DNA of 64,000 nucleotides from Pseudomonas ceruminis (GTDB lineage Bacteria; Pseudomonadota; Gammaproteobacteria; Pseudomonadales; Pseudomonadaceae): NCBI RefSeq assembly GCF_021602025.1, contig NZ_BQHW01000011.1, positions 1 to 64,000 of the forward strand, read 5' to 3'. Shown piece by piece: positions 9,230 to 17,943 of this stretch (position 1 is its first letter; each line of letters starts with the position of its first letter). The notes under the pieces were generated by a model. It saw only the letters and a program-made list of their open reading frames with translations, ran no database searches and was not told where the DNA came from. The position numbers and the translations under genes were made by a program.

Positions 9230-9324
9230 GTCGACTCTCTTGTTTCAGCGGCCGGTTCAGGAAGCGACCGGCCAAAAAGTGGGAGCAGTTTATACGCCCT
9301 CGCCCCCCTGTTCGACAAGAAATC

Positions 9325-10716
9325 TCACGCTTTGTCGGCCTTGCCCGCCGCCGCTGCAAACCGCGCCAGCCGCACATCCAGGTGGCGTGGCCGCACCCCA
9401 CGGTCCTCGGCCCGCTCCTTGCGGCGGATGGCGTTGCGCACCACCAGCGAGCCGAGGTAGCGGATCGGCTCAGGCGGGAACCAGCCCAGCGGGCCTTTGA
9501 CCAAGGGCGAGCGGGTCCACGGGTTGTCCAGCCCCAGGGCCAGCGACGAGAGAATCTGCCCGCCCATGTGGCACGGCCCGACGCCGCTGCCGGAGTAACC
9601 GAAGCCATAGAACACGTTGCTTTGCCCGTCCAGCCGGCCGAAGAACGGCAGCCCGGTCACCGAGCGGTCCGACGGGCCATTCCAGCTGGCCGCCAGTGGC
9701 ACTTCTTCCAGGGCGGGGAAAAACTCGCCCAGGCTTTCGCGCAGCAGCGGCTGGTACGGCGAGGGCTGGTCGAATACCGGCAGCATGCGCCCACCATAGG
9801 CAAAGGTGTTGCCGCCCTTGCCCAGCATCAGGCGACCGTCGCTGGTGTTGTGGTAGTAATGCACGAAAATGCGCGAATCGAGGACGCTGACGCCCGTGTT
9901 CAGACCAATTTCGCCCAGCAACTCGGGGCACGGCTCGGTGATGACCATGTCGCTGGAGACGATCGCCACGCTGCGTTCGAACTGCGGGAAGGCCCGCGCC
10001 ATCCAGGCATTGAGCCCCAGCACCACGCGGTCAGCACGCACTGTGCCATGGGCTGTGCGTACCTGCACCGGGCTGCCATGTGCCAGGCCGGTCATGGCCG
10101 TGCCTTCATGGATGCGCACCCCGCGCTGCAGGGCCACACGGCGCAGGCCGCGCACCAGCCGGCCCGGCTGCACGGTGGCGGCGGCCGGCGAGAACCAGCC
10201 TTCCAGGTGCCGCGCAGAGCCTGCCAGGCGCTGCACCTGGTCCAGCGCCAGGCGCTCGAACGAATTGATCCCCTTGCGTTCCAGCGCAGCGATTACCGCA
10301 TCGGTGGCGCCGACCTGGGCCTGGTTGGTGGCGGTGTACAGGGTGCCGTCCAGGCGGTAGTCACAATCGATGCCGTTGGCGGCGCAGAACGCACCGATGG
10401 CACCGATGCTGCGCTCCGACTCACGGACCAGGCGCACCGCCTCGGCCGCACCGAACAGGCGCTCAAGGGTGAAGTACTTGGCCGACCAGGACAACGCGCA
10501 TCCGCCGTTACGCCCACTGGCACCCGCACCGCAGATGTCCGCCTCGAGCAGCAGCACATCCAGCGCCGGTACCGCTTCCTTGAGCATCAGTGCAGTCCAC
10601 AGCCCGGTATAGCCGCCGCCGACGATGCACACGTCACAACGGGCATCGCCTTGCAGCGGCGGGCATGCCGCATCCTGCGCTGAATCCAAAGCCTGTTGCA
10701 GCCAGAAGGGTCTCAT
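9325..10716 (-). CDS. FAD-dependent amine/aminophosphonate oxidoreductase (PbfD/DAO-like)
   Basis: DadA/D-amino-acid-oxidase fold flavoenzyme of 463 aa. The Rossmann motif VGGGYTGLWTA is at 32-42, GASGRNGGCALSW follows at about 65-77, and the C-terminal FAD contact GFGYSGSGVG is near 385. The sequence pattern matches, from memory, the family described as putative aminophosphonate oxidoreductase found beside aminoethylphosphonate genes, whose studied members oxidise N-alkylated aminoethylphosphonate. It follows an OPA-type transporter by 14 bp and a LysR of the phosphonate-associated type is divergent. No phnW or phnX is in the window. The substrate is inferred. RBS AAAGGAAAG. Confidence 0.65.
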   Translation of the reverse strand: MRPFWLQQALDSAQDAACPPLQGDARCDVCIVGGGYTGLWTALMLKEAVPALDVLLLEADICGAGASGRNGGCALSWSAKYFTLERLFGAAEAVRLVRESERSIGAIGAFCAANGIDCDYRLDGTLYTATNQAQVGATDAVIAALERKGINSFERLALDQVQRLAGSARHLEGWFSPAAATVQPGRLVRGLRRVALQRGVRIHEGTAMTGLAHGSPVQVRTAHGTVRADRVVLGLNAWMARAFPQFERSVAIVSSDMVITEPCPELLGEIGLNTGVSVLDSRIFVHYYHNTSDGRLMLGKGGNTFAYGGRMLPVFDQPSPYQPLLRESLGEFFPALEEVPLAASWNGPSDRSVTGLPFFGRLDGQSNVFYGFGYSGSGVGPCHMGGQILSSLALGLDNPWTRSPLVKGPLGWFPPEPIRYLGSLVVRNAIRRKERAEDRGVRPRHLDVRLARFAAAAGKADKA

Positions 10717-10730
10717 TCGCTCGCTTTCCT

Positions 10731-12047
10731 TTAGGTACGCAGTGGCTTGATCGCCATGCTGGTATTGGGTGCCACATCATTGGCCTGGGCTACGCTGGCC
10801 GGGCGGCTGTTCCAGTGCGGCAACAGCACCAAGGCCGAGAACAGGGCGCAGCCGGCAAACACGATGAACACCGTGACGCTGTCGAAGTAGCCAGGCAGCA
10901 GGCCGCCCAGCACCGCGCCCACCGAGCCGCAGCCGTTGACAAAACCGGCCGCCGTCGCGCCAGCCTTGGCCGTACCGAAATCGATGGCCGCCGCGCCGCT
11001 GATCATCGAGTCCGGCCCGTACAAGGTCAGGCCCATGACGAACAACAGGCCTACCACCAGGCTGATGCTGCCGCTGTGCATGGCCGCCATGAACGCCGCC
11101 AGGGTCACCGTCAGCAACACCAGGCTGATCACACAGGCCGGCATGCGCCGGGCACCGAACAGTTTGTCCGACGCCAGCCCGATCATGATCGGGCCTAGCA
11201 ACCCGGCCAGTTCAAAGGCCGTGGGAATGATGGCTGCGCCAACCTTGCCCACCGAAGGCATCTGCTCGAAGACGATCACCGGGCCCCACAGCAAGATGGC
11301 GTAGCGCGCCGGCTTGAGCAGAAAGTACGCCAGCCCCAGGGTCAGTACGGTGCGGTTGCGCAGGATCTCGCGCAGCGGTGCCCACACACTGCACAGATGG
11401 CTGCCTGGCGCCATGCTCTGGGGCTCGGGCTCTACCGCCGGCAGGCCGACATCTTCGGGTTTGTTGCGCTGCAGAAAGAAGAACAGCACCGCCACCGCTG
11501 CCACCACTGCCGCACTGGAGAAGAACGCTGCGTGCCAGGTACCGACCAGGGTGTAGGCCCACCAGCCGGCGAACGGCGAGGCCACCAGACCACCGAAGGC
11601 ATAGCAGGAGCTCCACAGGCCCAACACGCGGCCACGCTGCGAGGCGGGGAAAAAGCTGCCGATGTTCTTGCACAACCCGGCCCAGCCAGTGGATTGCGCC
11701 AGGCCTTGGACAAGCATGCAGGTAGCGAAGATCGGGAAGGTTGCATAACTGCCCATAACCACCGCCGCTGCCGCCGAAATCAGCAGACCGCCGAGCACCA
11801 CCACACGCGGGCCGAAGCGGTCGGCGAGCATGCCCCACGTGAACTGGCCCACGGCGTAGGCGGCCAGGTAGATGGCGTCAAGGTTGGCCATGGCGGCCTT
11901 GTCGAGCATGAATGTCGGGTCTTCACCAATGCCGAGCTTGGCCACGGAGAAGGCCTTGCGGGTGAAGTAGAAGGCGGCGTAGGCCAGCCAGGTGATAGCA
12001 AAAATCTGAATGCGCCAGCGTTTGAACGCGGCTAGGGATTGGTTCAT
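10731..12047 (-). CDS. OPA/GlpT-type MFS transporter
   Basis: Inner-membrane transporter of 438 aa with 12 predicted segments. It begins with the organophosphate:Pi antiporter pattern RWRIQIFAITWLAYAAFYF followed by TRKAFSVAK, and has the loop GMLADRFGPR near residue 72. The family imports glycerol-3-phosphate, hexose phosphates, phosphoglycerate or phosphonates. It is the first gene of a two-gene unit with the FAD oxidoreductase (14-bp gap), which favours an aminophosphonate or similar amine as substrate. The divergent LysR lies 242 bp away. Family is firm; substrate is inferred. Confidence 0.75.
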   Translation of the reverse strand: MNQSLAAFKRWRIQIFAITWLAYAAFYFTRKAFSVAKLGIGEDPTFMLDKAAMANLDAIYLAAYAVGQFTWGMLADRFGPRVVVLGGLLISAAAAVVMGSYATFPIFATCMLVQGLAQSTGWAGLCKNIGSFFPASQRGRVLGLWSSCYAFGGLVASPFAGWWAYTLVGTWHAAFFSSAAVVAAVAVLFFFLQRNKPEDVGLPAVEPEPQSMAPGSHLCSVWAPLREILRNRTVLTLGLAYFLLKPARYAILLWGPVIVFEQMPSVGKVGAAIIPTAFELAGLLGPIMIGLASDKLFGARRMPACVISLVLLTVTLAAFMAAMHSGSISLVVGLLFVMGLTLYGPDSMISGAAAIDFGTAKAGATAAGFVNGCGSVGAVLGGLLPGYFDSVTVFIVFAGCALFSALVLLPHWNSRPASVAQANDVAPNTSMAIKPLRT

Positions 12048-12229
12048 GGTGAGTCTGACCTCTTGTTCAAGTGTGCCGGCAGAATGTGAAGAAACGCCTG
12101 TCTTGTTGTTGTGTTGCGCACTGCATGACGTGGCTCGTCATCTGGTCAGATGGCGCAGGAACGTGCGCCATGGCCCGGCGGCCGCTTAGGGCGGCGTGGG
12201 GTTGCAGAACATGGAAACAGCTGGTGACT

Positions 12230-12250
12230 GATAAATAAAATCGATTTATC
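12230..12250. promoter_or_regulatory. Candidate LysR operator in the divergent region
   Basis: Inverted repeat GATAAA-N9-TTTATC in an AT-rich patch 39 nt before the LysR start, in the MFS/LysR divergent promoter region (12048-12289). No other gene lies in this interval. The binding protein is inferred. Confidence 0.4.
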
Positions 12251-12289
12251 GTATTTCACACATAAGCTCAGCTTGTTACTGGAGTCGAC

Positions 12290-13159
12290 ATGTCGGTGTC
12301 CCACGCTCAACTCAAGGCCTTTCACGCGGTGGCCGTGCACGGCAGCTTCACCCGCGCCGCGCAAAAGCTGTTCCTCACCCAACCGGCGGTGTCCGATCAG
12401 GTGCGCAAGCTCGAGGAGCGCTTTGGCGTGTTGCTGTTTCACCGCAACAAGCGCTCGGTCCAACTGACCGACCTGGGCGAGCGCCTGCTGGGCATCAGCC
12501 AGCGCCTGTTCGCCTGCGAGGCCGAAGCCCACGAACTGCTGCAGGACTCCCGCGCACTGCACACCGGCAGCCTGGTGCTGGCGGTGGATGCCCCGGTCCA
12601 CGTGCTGCCGCAGGTCGCGCGCTTCTGCCAGCGATATCCCGGCATCCAGGTGAAGGTGGAAACGGGCAACACCGACGAGTCCCTGGCCAGGCTGTTCAGC
12701 TATCAGGCCGACCTGGCGCTGCTGGGTCGCGATGTCGACGATGAGCGGCTGTATTGCGTGCCCCTGCGCCGCGACCCGATGGTGGCGTTCGTCTCGCACA
12801 ACCACCCGTGGGCCAGCCGTGGTTCGATCAACCTGGCCGACCTGGACGACACGCCGCTGGTGCTACGTGAACCGGGCTCGGTGACACGGCAGACGCTGGA
12901 AGAAGAGATGCAGCGCGCCGGGTTGCGGATTCGCCCGGCGATCCAGGTCGAAGGCCGGGAAGCGGCGCGCGAGGCCGTGGTGGTGGGGATTGGCGTTGGG
13001 GTGGTGTCGGCGGCCGAGTTTGGTGCGGACGCACGGGTATGTGCATTGCCGATCGTCGACTGCCAGCGGCATTTGACCGAGACATTGGTGTGCCTGAGCG
13101 AACAGCGGACGCGGCGGGTGGTGGCGACCTTCTTGCAGGTGGTGCAGGAAGCGATGTAG
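12290..13159 (+). CDS. LysR regulator, aminoethylphosphonate-associated type
   Basis: LysR-type activator of 289 aa. The winged helix (residues 5-63) contains SFTRAAQKLFLTQPAVSDQ followed by VRKLEERFGVLLFHRNKR, close to the family associated with aminoethylphosphonate catabolism as I remember it. The effector domain begins near residue 90. It is divergent from the OPA transporter and FAD oxidoreductase pair, the most likely targets. The ATG at 12290 has GGAG 6 nt upstream. The GATAAA/TTTATC repeat just before it may be its site. Confidence 0.75.
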   Translation: MSVSHAQLKAFHAVAVHGSFTRAAQKLFLTQPAVSDQVRKLEERFGVLLFHRNKRSVQLTDLGERLLGISQRLFACEAEAHELLQDSRALHTGSLVLAVDAPVHVLPQVARFCQRYPGIQVKVETGNTDESLARLFSYQADLALLGRDVDDERLYCVPLRRDPMVAFVSHNHPWASRGSINLADLDDTPLVLREPGSVTRQTLEEEMQRAGLRIRPAIQVEGREAAREAVVVGIGVGVVSAAEFGADARVCALPIVDCQRHLTETLVCLSEQRTRRVVATFLQVVQEAM

Positions 13160-13211
13160 CGGCGCACGGCCGTACAACTATTCTGGTTCTACCCACCATC
13201 AAGAGGCAGCC

Positions 13212-13577
13212 ATGCTCTTTCGCCTAGCCGCCGACACCCTGGTCCTGCTGCACCTGGGCTTCATCCTGCTGGTACTGTTCGGCGGCCTGCTGGTGCTCAA
13301 ATGGCGCGCCGCCCTGCTCGTCCACCTCCCCGCCCTGGCCTGGGGCCTGGCGGTGGAGGGGCTGCACCTGCAATGCCCGCTGACCGACTGGGAAAATCGC
13401 ATGCGCGAGGGCGCCGGCGATGCCGGCTATCACGGTGGTTTCGTCGAGCATTACCTCTGGCCGCTGATCTACCCCGCCGGGTTGACCCCACAGATCCAGC
13501 TGCTACTGGCCACCCTGGTGCTGCTGCTCAACCTCGGCGTCTACGGTTACGTGATCTGGCGCTGGCGCCACCGCTAG
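13212..13577 (+). CDS. DUF2784 membrane protein
   Basis: Small inner-membrane protein of 121 aa with four hydrophobic stretches (about 5-27, 31-48, 73-90 and 94-116). Conserved features include LHLGFILLVLFGG, CPLTDWENRMRE and GFVEHYLWPLIYP, which identify the DUF2784 family. The function is unknown. Its stop overlaps the stop of the convergent tam gene by four bases. RBS AGAGG lies before the ATG. Confidence 0.85.
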   Translation: MLFRLAADTLVLLHLGFILLVLFGGLLVLKWRAALLVHLPALAWGLAVEGLHLQCPLTDWENRMREGAGDAGYHGGFVEHYLWPLIYPAGLTPQIQLLLATLVLLLNLGVYGYVIWRWRHR

Positions 13578-14350
13578 CGGGTGGCAACCACAAACAGCCG
13601 CGGGAACGGCAGCAGCACCTTGCCGTCGCTGGCCGGCGGATAGTCGCGCTGCATGGCCTGCAGGTACATCTGCAGGAAGTCCGCCTGCTCCTGCTCGTCC
13701 AGCTTTGCCAGATAGGGGCGCAGCGCCGACCCCTTGAACCATTCCACCACCGCCTCGGCGCCGCCCGGCAGCGGGTGATGGTAGGTGGTGCGCCACACAT
13801 CCACCCGGGCGCACAACGGGCTGAGCAGGTCGTAGTAGAACGCGGCATTGTGCCGGGGCGGCAAGCTGAAGTCGGCGAACTTGTCCGCCCAGCGTCCACG
13901 GCTGGCGACCTCCCGCAGTTGGCGGTGGGCGGGCTCGTCAAGGTTGTCCGGGGTCTGTACGGCCAGGCTGCCGCCTTCGCTCAACTGGCGCACCAGGTGC
14001 GGGTAGAGCGAACCGTGATCGGGCACCCATTGCAGTGAGGCGTTGGCCAGGATCAGGTCCTGCGGTTCGGGCGCGGCCCAGCTGGCGATGTCGGCGATTT
14101 CGCAGCGCACACGCGGGACCCGCAAGCGCTGCCGCTCGCGGGCCTTTTCGATCATGTCGGGGTCGCTGTCCAGTGCCGTCACCTGGGCATCCCCATGGCG
14201 CTGCAACAACACCTCGGTGGAGTTGCCGGGGCCGCAGCCCAGGTCGGTGGCATGGCGCACCGGGCGCGGCGGCACGGCGGTCAGCAGGTCACGCACAGCG
14301 CGGGTGCGCTCGTCTTCGAACAGGGAATACTGAGTGGCAGACCAGGCCAT
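13574..14350 (-). CDS. tam: Trans-aconitate 2-methyltransferase
   Basis: SAM-dependent methyltransferase of 258 aa that methylates trans-aconitate, a spontaneous inhibitor-like isomer of cis-aconitate. The start SATQYSLFEDERTRAVRDLL is characteristic of Tam. SAM motif I is DLGCGPGNSTEVL near residues 33-45, and the segment NASLQWVPDH near 95-104 is family-specific. The start is the ATG at 14350 with AAAGGAGG upstream, not the longer frame at 14392. Cytoplasmic. It converges on DUF2784 with overlapping stop codons in a shared CTAG. Confidence 0.88.
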   Translation of the reverse strand: MAWSATQYSLFEDERTRAVRDLLTAVPPRPVRHATDLGCGPGNSTEVLLQRHGDAQVTALDSDPDMIEKARERQRLRVPRVRCEIADIASWAAPEPQDLILANASLQWVPDHGSLYPHLVRQLSEGGSLAVQTPDNLDEPAHRQLREVASRGRWADKFADFSLPPRHNAAFYYDLLSPLCARVDVWRTTYHHPLPGGAEAVVEWFKGSALRPYLAKLDEQEQADFLQMYLQAMQRDYPPASDGKVLLPFPRLFVVATR

Positions 14351-14493
14351 GGGGGCCTCCTTTTGGCGGACAGTGTGCACAGCATAAGCCATGTGCCAGC
14401 CCTTAGGGCCGCTTTGCCACCTTCAGAAATCCCCAGGTGGCCGTGCCCGGTACGGCCCGGCAGCCTATGCTTGAGGTCTGACCCGACACGCGC

Positions 14494-14667
14494 ATGCCCA
14501 TGAAAACATTCCTCACCCTCGCCATCCTGGCGCTGATCGCTGCCGCCGCCCTCCTCGGCTCACCGTGGATGAACGGACGCTTCCATATGCCTGCGGACCA
14601 AACCCCGGCCCAACAACGCGAAACGGCCGGGTCCCCAAGGGAGCCGGCCGTTTCGAACCACCACTAG
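14494..14667 (+). CDS. Small membrane-anchored or secreted peptide, hypothetical
   Basis: Open frame of 57 aa starting ATG at 14494 (or the in-frame ATG at 14500). One hydrophobic helix (FLTLAILALIAAAALLG, residues 6-22) follows a lysine, then a short polar tail ending at a stop inside or just after a strong hairpin. No clear ribosome site is seen. The last 14 codons are the hairpin itself, so coding is uncertain. No function recognised. Confidence 0.35.
   Translation: MPMKTFLTLAILALIAAAALLGSPWMNGRFHMPADQTPAQQRETAGSPREPAVSNHH
14619..14655. terminator. Strong inverted-repeat terminator
   Basis: Perfect 12-bp arms CGAAACGGCCGG and CCGGCCGTTTCG with a 13-nt loop. It lies 16 nt past the stop of the minus-strand permease gene and inside the end of the 57-aa frame; probably bidirectional. 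Confidence 0.75.
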
Positions 14668-14670
14668 CGC

Positions 14671-16080
14671 TTAGTGCTGCCTGGCGCTGCGGATCTGATG
14701 CACCACACCCATGGCCACCACGATGGCGGCGGCAATACCGGTGGAGATCACCAGGATCTGGTAGTCAGGCATGAAGGCCATGGTCACCAGGGCGGCGATG
14801 ATGAAGGCAATCACCAGGTAGGTCAGCCAAGGGAACAGCCACATCTTAAGGCGCACTTCCTTGCCTTCGGCGATCAGCTTGCGGCGCATGCGAAGTTGCG
14901 AGAAGGCGATCACCAGGTACACCAGCAAGGCGATCATGCCGGTGGTGTTCATCAGGGTTTCCAGTACGTCTTTCGGGCGCAGGGTCTCGCTGAAGTTGAT
15001 CAGCGCGCAGACCACGGCCACGGCGCAGGAACCGATGATCGCGTAGACCGGTACGCCAGTGCCAGCGCGGGTGATCTTGAAGAACGATGGCGCGTCGCCA
15101 CGCTGGGCGAGGGAGAACAGCATGCGCGAGGCCGTGTAGTGGCCCGAGATCAGGCAGCTGCTCACCGAGGTCAACACCACGAAGTTCATCAGCAGCTCGG
15201 CGTGCGGTACGCCCAGCAATTCCAGGGTGCGGCGGTAGGCGCCATAGCCGGAAACGCCCAGTTGCGGGTCGTTCCACGGTACCAGGCAGACGATCAGGAA
15301 GATCGAACCGACGTAGAACAGGCACACACGCCATACCACCGAGTTGGTGGCCTTGACGATCTGGGTGGCCGGGTCCTTGGCTTCAGAGGCGGCGATAGTG
15401 ACGATTTCAGCGCCCAGGAAGGCGAACATCACCCCAAGCAACGCACCGATCACCGTCGTGATGCCATTGGGCATGAAGCCTTCGGCGGTCAGGTGGGTCA
15501 TGCCACGCACTTCACCGTACTGCCAGATGTTCATCACCGCGGCGGTACACACCACCAGGAAGCAGATGATCGCCACCACTTTGATCAGCGCGAACCAGAA
15601 CTCGAATTCACCGTAATGCTTGACGTTGAAGAAGTTCACGGTGATCAGCAACAGGGTCGTGGCCAGCACGAACACGTTGACGCTCACATCCGGGAAGAAG
15701 CCATGCAGGATCTTGCCCGCCACATAGGCTTCCCAGGCCATGAGGATGACCCAGTACCACCAGTACAGCCAGCCAATGGTGAAGCCGGCCCAACGGCCAA
15801 TGGCGCGGTCAGCGTAAGTGGAGAACGAGCCGGTGTCGGGCGAGGATGTCGCCATTTCACCGAGCATGCGCATGATCAATACCACCAGGATGCCGCCTGC
15901 CAGGTAGGCCAGGACAGCGGCCGGGCCGGCGCTGTGGATCACGCTGCCGGAACCGACGAACAAGGCGCCGCCGATAACCCCGGCGATCGACATCATCGTC
16001 AGGTGGCGCGACTTGAGCGAGGCACTGAGTTTGCTCTCGTGCCCGCTTTTCGCGGTGGTGGTTGTGGATGTTGCGTCCAT
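14671..16080 (-). CDS. gabP: APC-family amino acid permease, GABA-type
   Basis: Inner-membrane proton symporter of 469 aa with 12 predicted segments. APC hallmarks are LKSRHLTMMSIAGVIGGALF at 23-42 and the GEMATSSPDTGSFSTYAD segment near 94-111, as in GabP and other amino acid transporters. GabP imports 4-aminobutyrate. The divergent MocR-type regulator fits, since GabR-like proteins control GABA genes, but other omega-amino acids are possible. The leader carries AAAAAGAA (16099-16106, minus), a possible Hfq/Crc site about 20 nt before the ATG. Family certain, substrate probable. Confidence 0.75.
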   Translation of the reverse strand: MDATSTTTTAKSGHESKLSASLKSRHLTMMSIAGVIGGALFVGSGSVIHSAGPAAVLAYLAGGILVVLIMRMLGEMATSSPDTGSFSTYADRAIGRWAGFTIGWLYWWYWVILMAWEAYVAGKILHGFFPDVSVNVFVLATTLLLITVNFFNVKHYGEFEFWFALIKVVAIICFLVVCTAAVMNIWQYGEVRGMTHLTAEGFMPNGITTVIGALLGVMFAFLGAEIVTIAASEAKDPATQIVKATNSVVWRVCLFYVGSIFLIVCLVPWNDPQLGVSGYGAYRRTLELLGVPHAELLMNFVVLTSVSSCLISGHYTASRMLFSLAQRGDAPSFFKITRAGTGVPVYAIIGSCAVAVVCALINFSETLRPKDVLETLMNTTGMIALLVYLVIAFSQLRMRRKLIAEGKEVRLKMWLFPWLTYLVIAFIIAALVTMAFMPDYQILVISTGIAAAIVVAMGVVHQIRSARQH

Positions 16081-16405
16081 CAGTTGTGTACCCCGTGCTT
16101 CTTTTTATCCAAGGAAAACTGTGAGTCCGCGATGGTCATCGGCTCACCTGTACATCAGTGCTAATGCGGGCAGGAGGTGTGCAAATACACACGCAGGCCT
16201 TCCGTGGCGGCCTGCTGACGCGCCCCAGGGTTTGCCCCAGGGGCGAACTGAACATGCTTTATGTGGCGATATCTGACACCTAATGTAAAAATGTCCGCCA
16301 CAGAGAGCCATGCACAGTGGCATGAATCTCGCACTGCACTGTACAGGCCGCCAATGCAATACACCTTGCCGGCGCCTAGCGTTACGCACCCCTCAAGGCA
16401 CCCGA
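16081..16405. promoter_or_regulatory. Divergent control region between gabP and the MocR gene
   Basis: A 325-bp gene-free interval. It contains an inverted repeat TGTGGCG (16262-16268) / CGCCACA (16296-16302) and several GCACTG/CACTG copies near 16333-16342, of the repeated-half-site kind bound by MocR proteins. No convincing promoter hexamers were fixed. Confidence 0.45.
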
Positions 16406-17830
16406 ATGCTCGAATTACACCCAGACTCCTCGACGCCGTTGGTCAACCAGATCATCGACGGGCTGCGCGAGCTGATCGACAACCAGACCCTCAAGCCAGG
16501 CGCCAAAGTCCCGTCAATTCGCGCCTTTGCCGCCACCTATTCGGTCAGTACCTTCACCGTGGTGGAAGCGTACGACCGGCTGGTGGCCCAAGGCCTGTTG
16601 GTGAGCAAGGGCAATGCCGGGTTCTTCGTCAATCGCGCGGTGGCCGAGTTGCTGGACAACCACAGCAGCGAAGCTGACGCCAGTCGACCATCGTTCAACT
16701 CCGAATGGTACCTGCAGCAGATCTTCGAAACCCGCCAACTGCCGTTCAAACCGGGGTGTGGCTGGCTGCCTAACGACTGGATGTACGAAGACGGGCTGCG
16801 TCGCGGCCTGCGCCAGGTGGCCGGCAGCCCGCTGGAGCTGTCGGGCTATGGCGACCCCATGGGCCTGCCGGAGCTGCGTGCACTGACCGCGCAGAACCTG
16901 CAGCAGGAATTGTCGATCGTGGCCAACCCGGCGCAACTGATGCTGACCCACGGCGCCAGCCAGGCCTTGGACCTTGCCGTGCGCACCCTCGTGCGGCCCG
17001 GTGACGTGGTGCTGGTGGACGACCCCGGCTACCCCAACCTGATGAGCATCCTGCGCACCCAGGGCGCCACCCTCATCGGTGTGCCGCGCACACCAACGGG
17101 CTATGACCTCAACCACCTGGAACACCTGCTGGCGCATCACCGCCCTACGGCCTTTTTCACCCAGCCACACCTGCACAGCCCGACCTGCTCGCGCACGCCC
17201 CTGCCCCAACTGCACCGGCTGCTGCAACTGGCCAGCCAGCACAGCTTGCGCCTGGTGGAAAATAACCTGTACGCCGACATGGTCGCCGAGCCACAACCGT
17301 GCCTGGCCAGCCTCGATCACCTGCAGCAAGTGGTGTACGTGGGCAGCTACTCCAAGAGCATCTCGCCCAACGTACGGGTCGGCTACCTGCTGGCTAACCC
17401 GGAGCTTTCGCAACAGCTGTTGCACCTGAAGATGCGCTCGGGCCTGACTACCTCGCAGGTAATGGAGCGCGTGGTGTACGCCGCGATCATCGACGGCCGC
17501 TGGCGCAAGCACCTCAAGCGCCTGCGCCAGCGCCTGGCGGAGGCGCACCAGGAAGTCGGCCGCCACCTGCACCGGCTGGGTTTCGAGCTGTTCATCGAGT
17601 CGGACGAAGGCATGTACATCTGGACCCGCCACCCGGCGATTCCCGACAGCGCGGCGCTGCTGGATGATGCGCTGGAGAAAGGCATCATGCTTGGGCCTGG
17701 GCAGTTGTTCATGGTCGATGCCAAGCCGACCGGGTGGATGCGGTTCAATGTGGCGTTCAGTACCGACCCGGCGATGTGGGAGCTGCTGGAGAAAGTGCTG
17801 GTGAAGCATGTACGGCGTGCCAGCCTGTAG
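16406..17830 (+). CDS. MocR/GabR-type PLP-dependent regulator
   Basis: GntR winged-helix domain (residues 8-75; SVSTFTVVEAYDRLVAQGLL) fused to a fold-type I aminotransferase domain (about 110-470), 474 aa in total, the normal MocR size. The PLP lysine lies in the segment SYSKSISPNVRVGYLL near residue 315; DDPGYPN and NNLYADM are other aminotransferase landmarks. Such proteins sense an amino compound through PLP. The divergent GABA-type permease is the obvious target. The start at 16406 has AAGG 9 nt upstream; the 32-codon longer frame is rejected. Confidence 0.85.
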   Translation: MLELHPDSSTPLVNQIIDGLRELIDNQTLKPGAKVPSIRAFAATYSVSTFTVVEAYDRLVAQGLLVSKGNAGFFVNRAVAELLDNHSSEADASRPSFNSEWYLQQIFETRQLPFKPGCGWLPNDWMYEDGLRRGLRQVAGSPLELSGYGDPMGLPELRALTAQNLQQELSIVANPAQLMLTHGASQALDLAVRTLVRPGDVVLVDDPGYPNLMSILRTQGATLIGVPRTPTGYDLNHLEHLLAHHRPTAFFTQPHLHSPTCSRTPLPQLHRLLQLASQHSLRLVENNLYADMVAEPQPCLASLDHLQQVVYVGSYSKSISPNVRVGYLLANPELSQQLLHLKMRSGLTTSQVMERVVYAAIIDGRWRKHLKRLRQRLAEAHQEVGRHLHRLGFELFIESDEGMYIWTRHPAIPDSAALLDDALEKGIMLGPGQLFMVDAKPTGWMRFNVAFSTDPAMWELLEKVLVKHVRRASL

Positions 17831-17874
17831 GCACCACACGGTTGACCTAGGACACCCGTACTATTGAGGCCGTA

Positions 17875-17911
17875 GGGCGTACGCCCCTAGATTGTCCCTG
17901 CGCTGCGCAGG
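17875..17911. repeat. Two adjacent perfect palindromes
   Basis: GGGCGTACGCCC (17875-17886) is followed by CCTGCGC-T-GCGCAGG (17897-17911). They lie between the MocR stop and the GG-peptide ribosome site. They may terminate the MocR transcript or regulate the peptide gene. Confidence 0.5.
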
Positions 17912-17943
17912 CGCGCATTGCATGGACAAATCAGGAGACAAGC

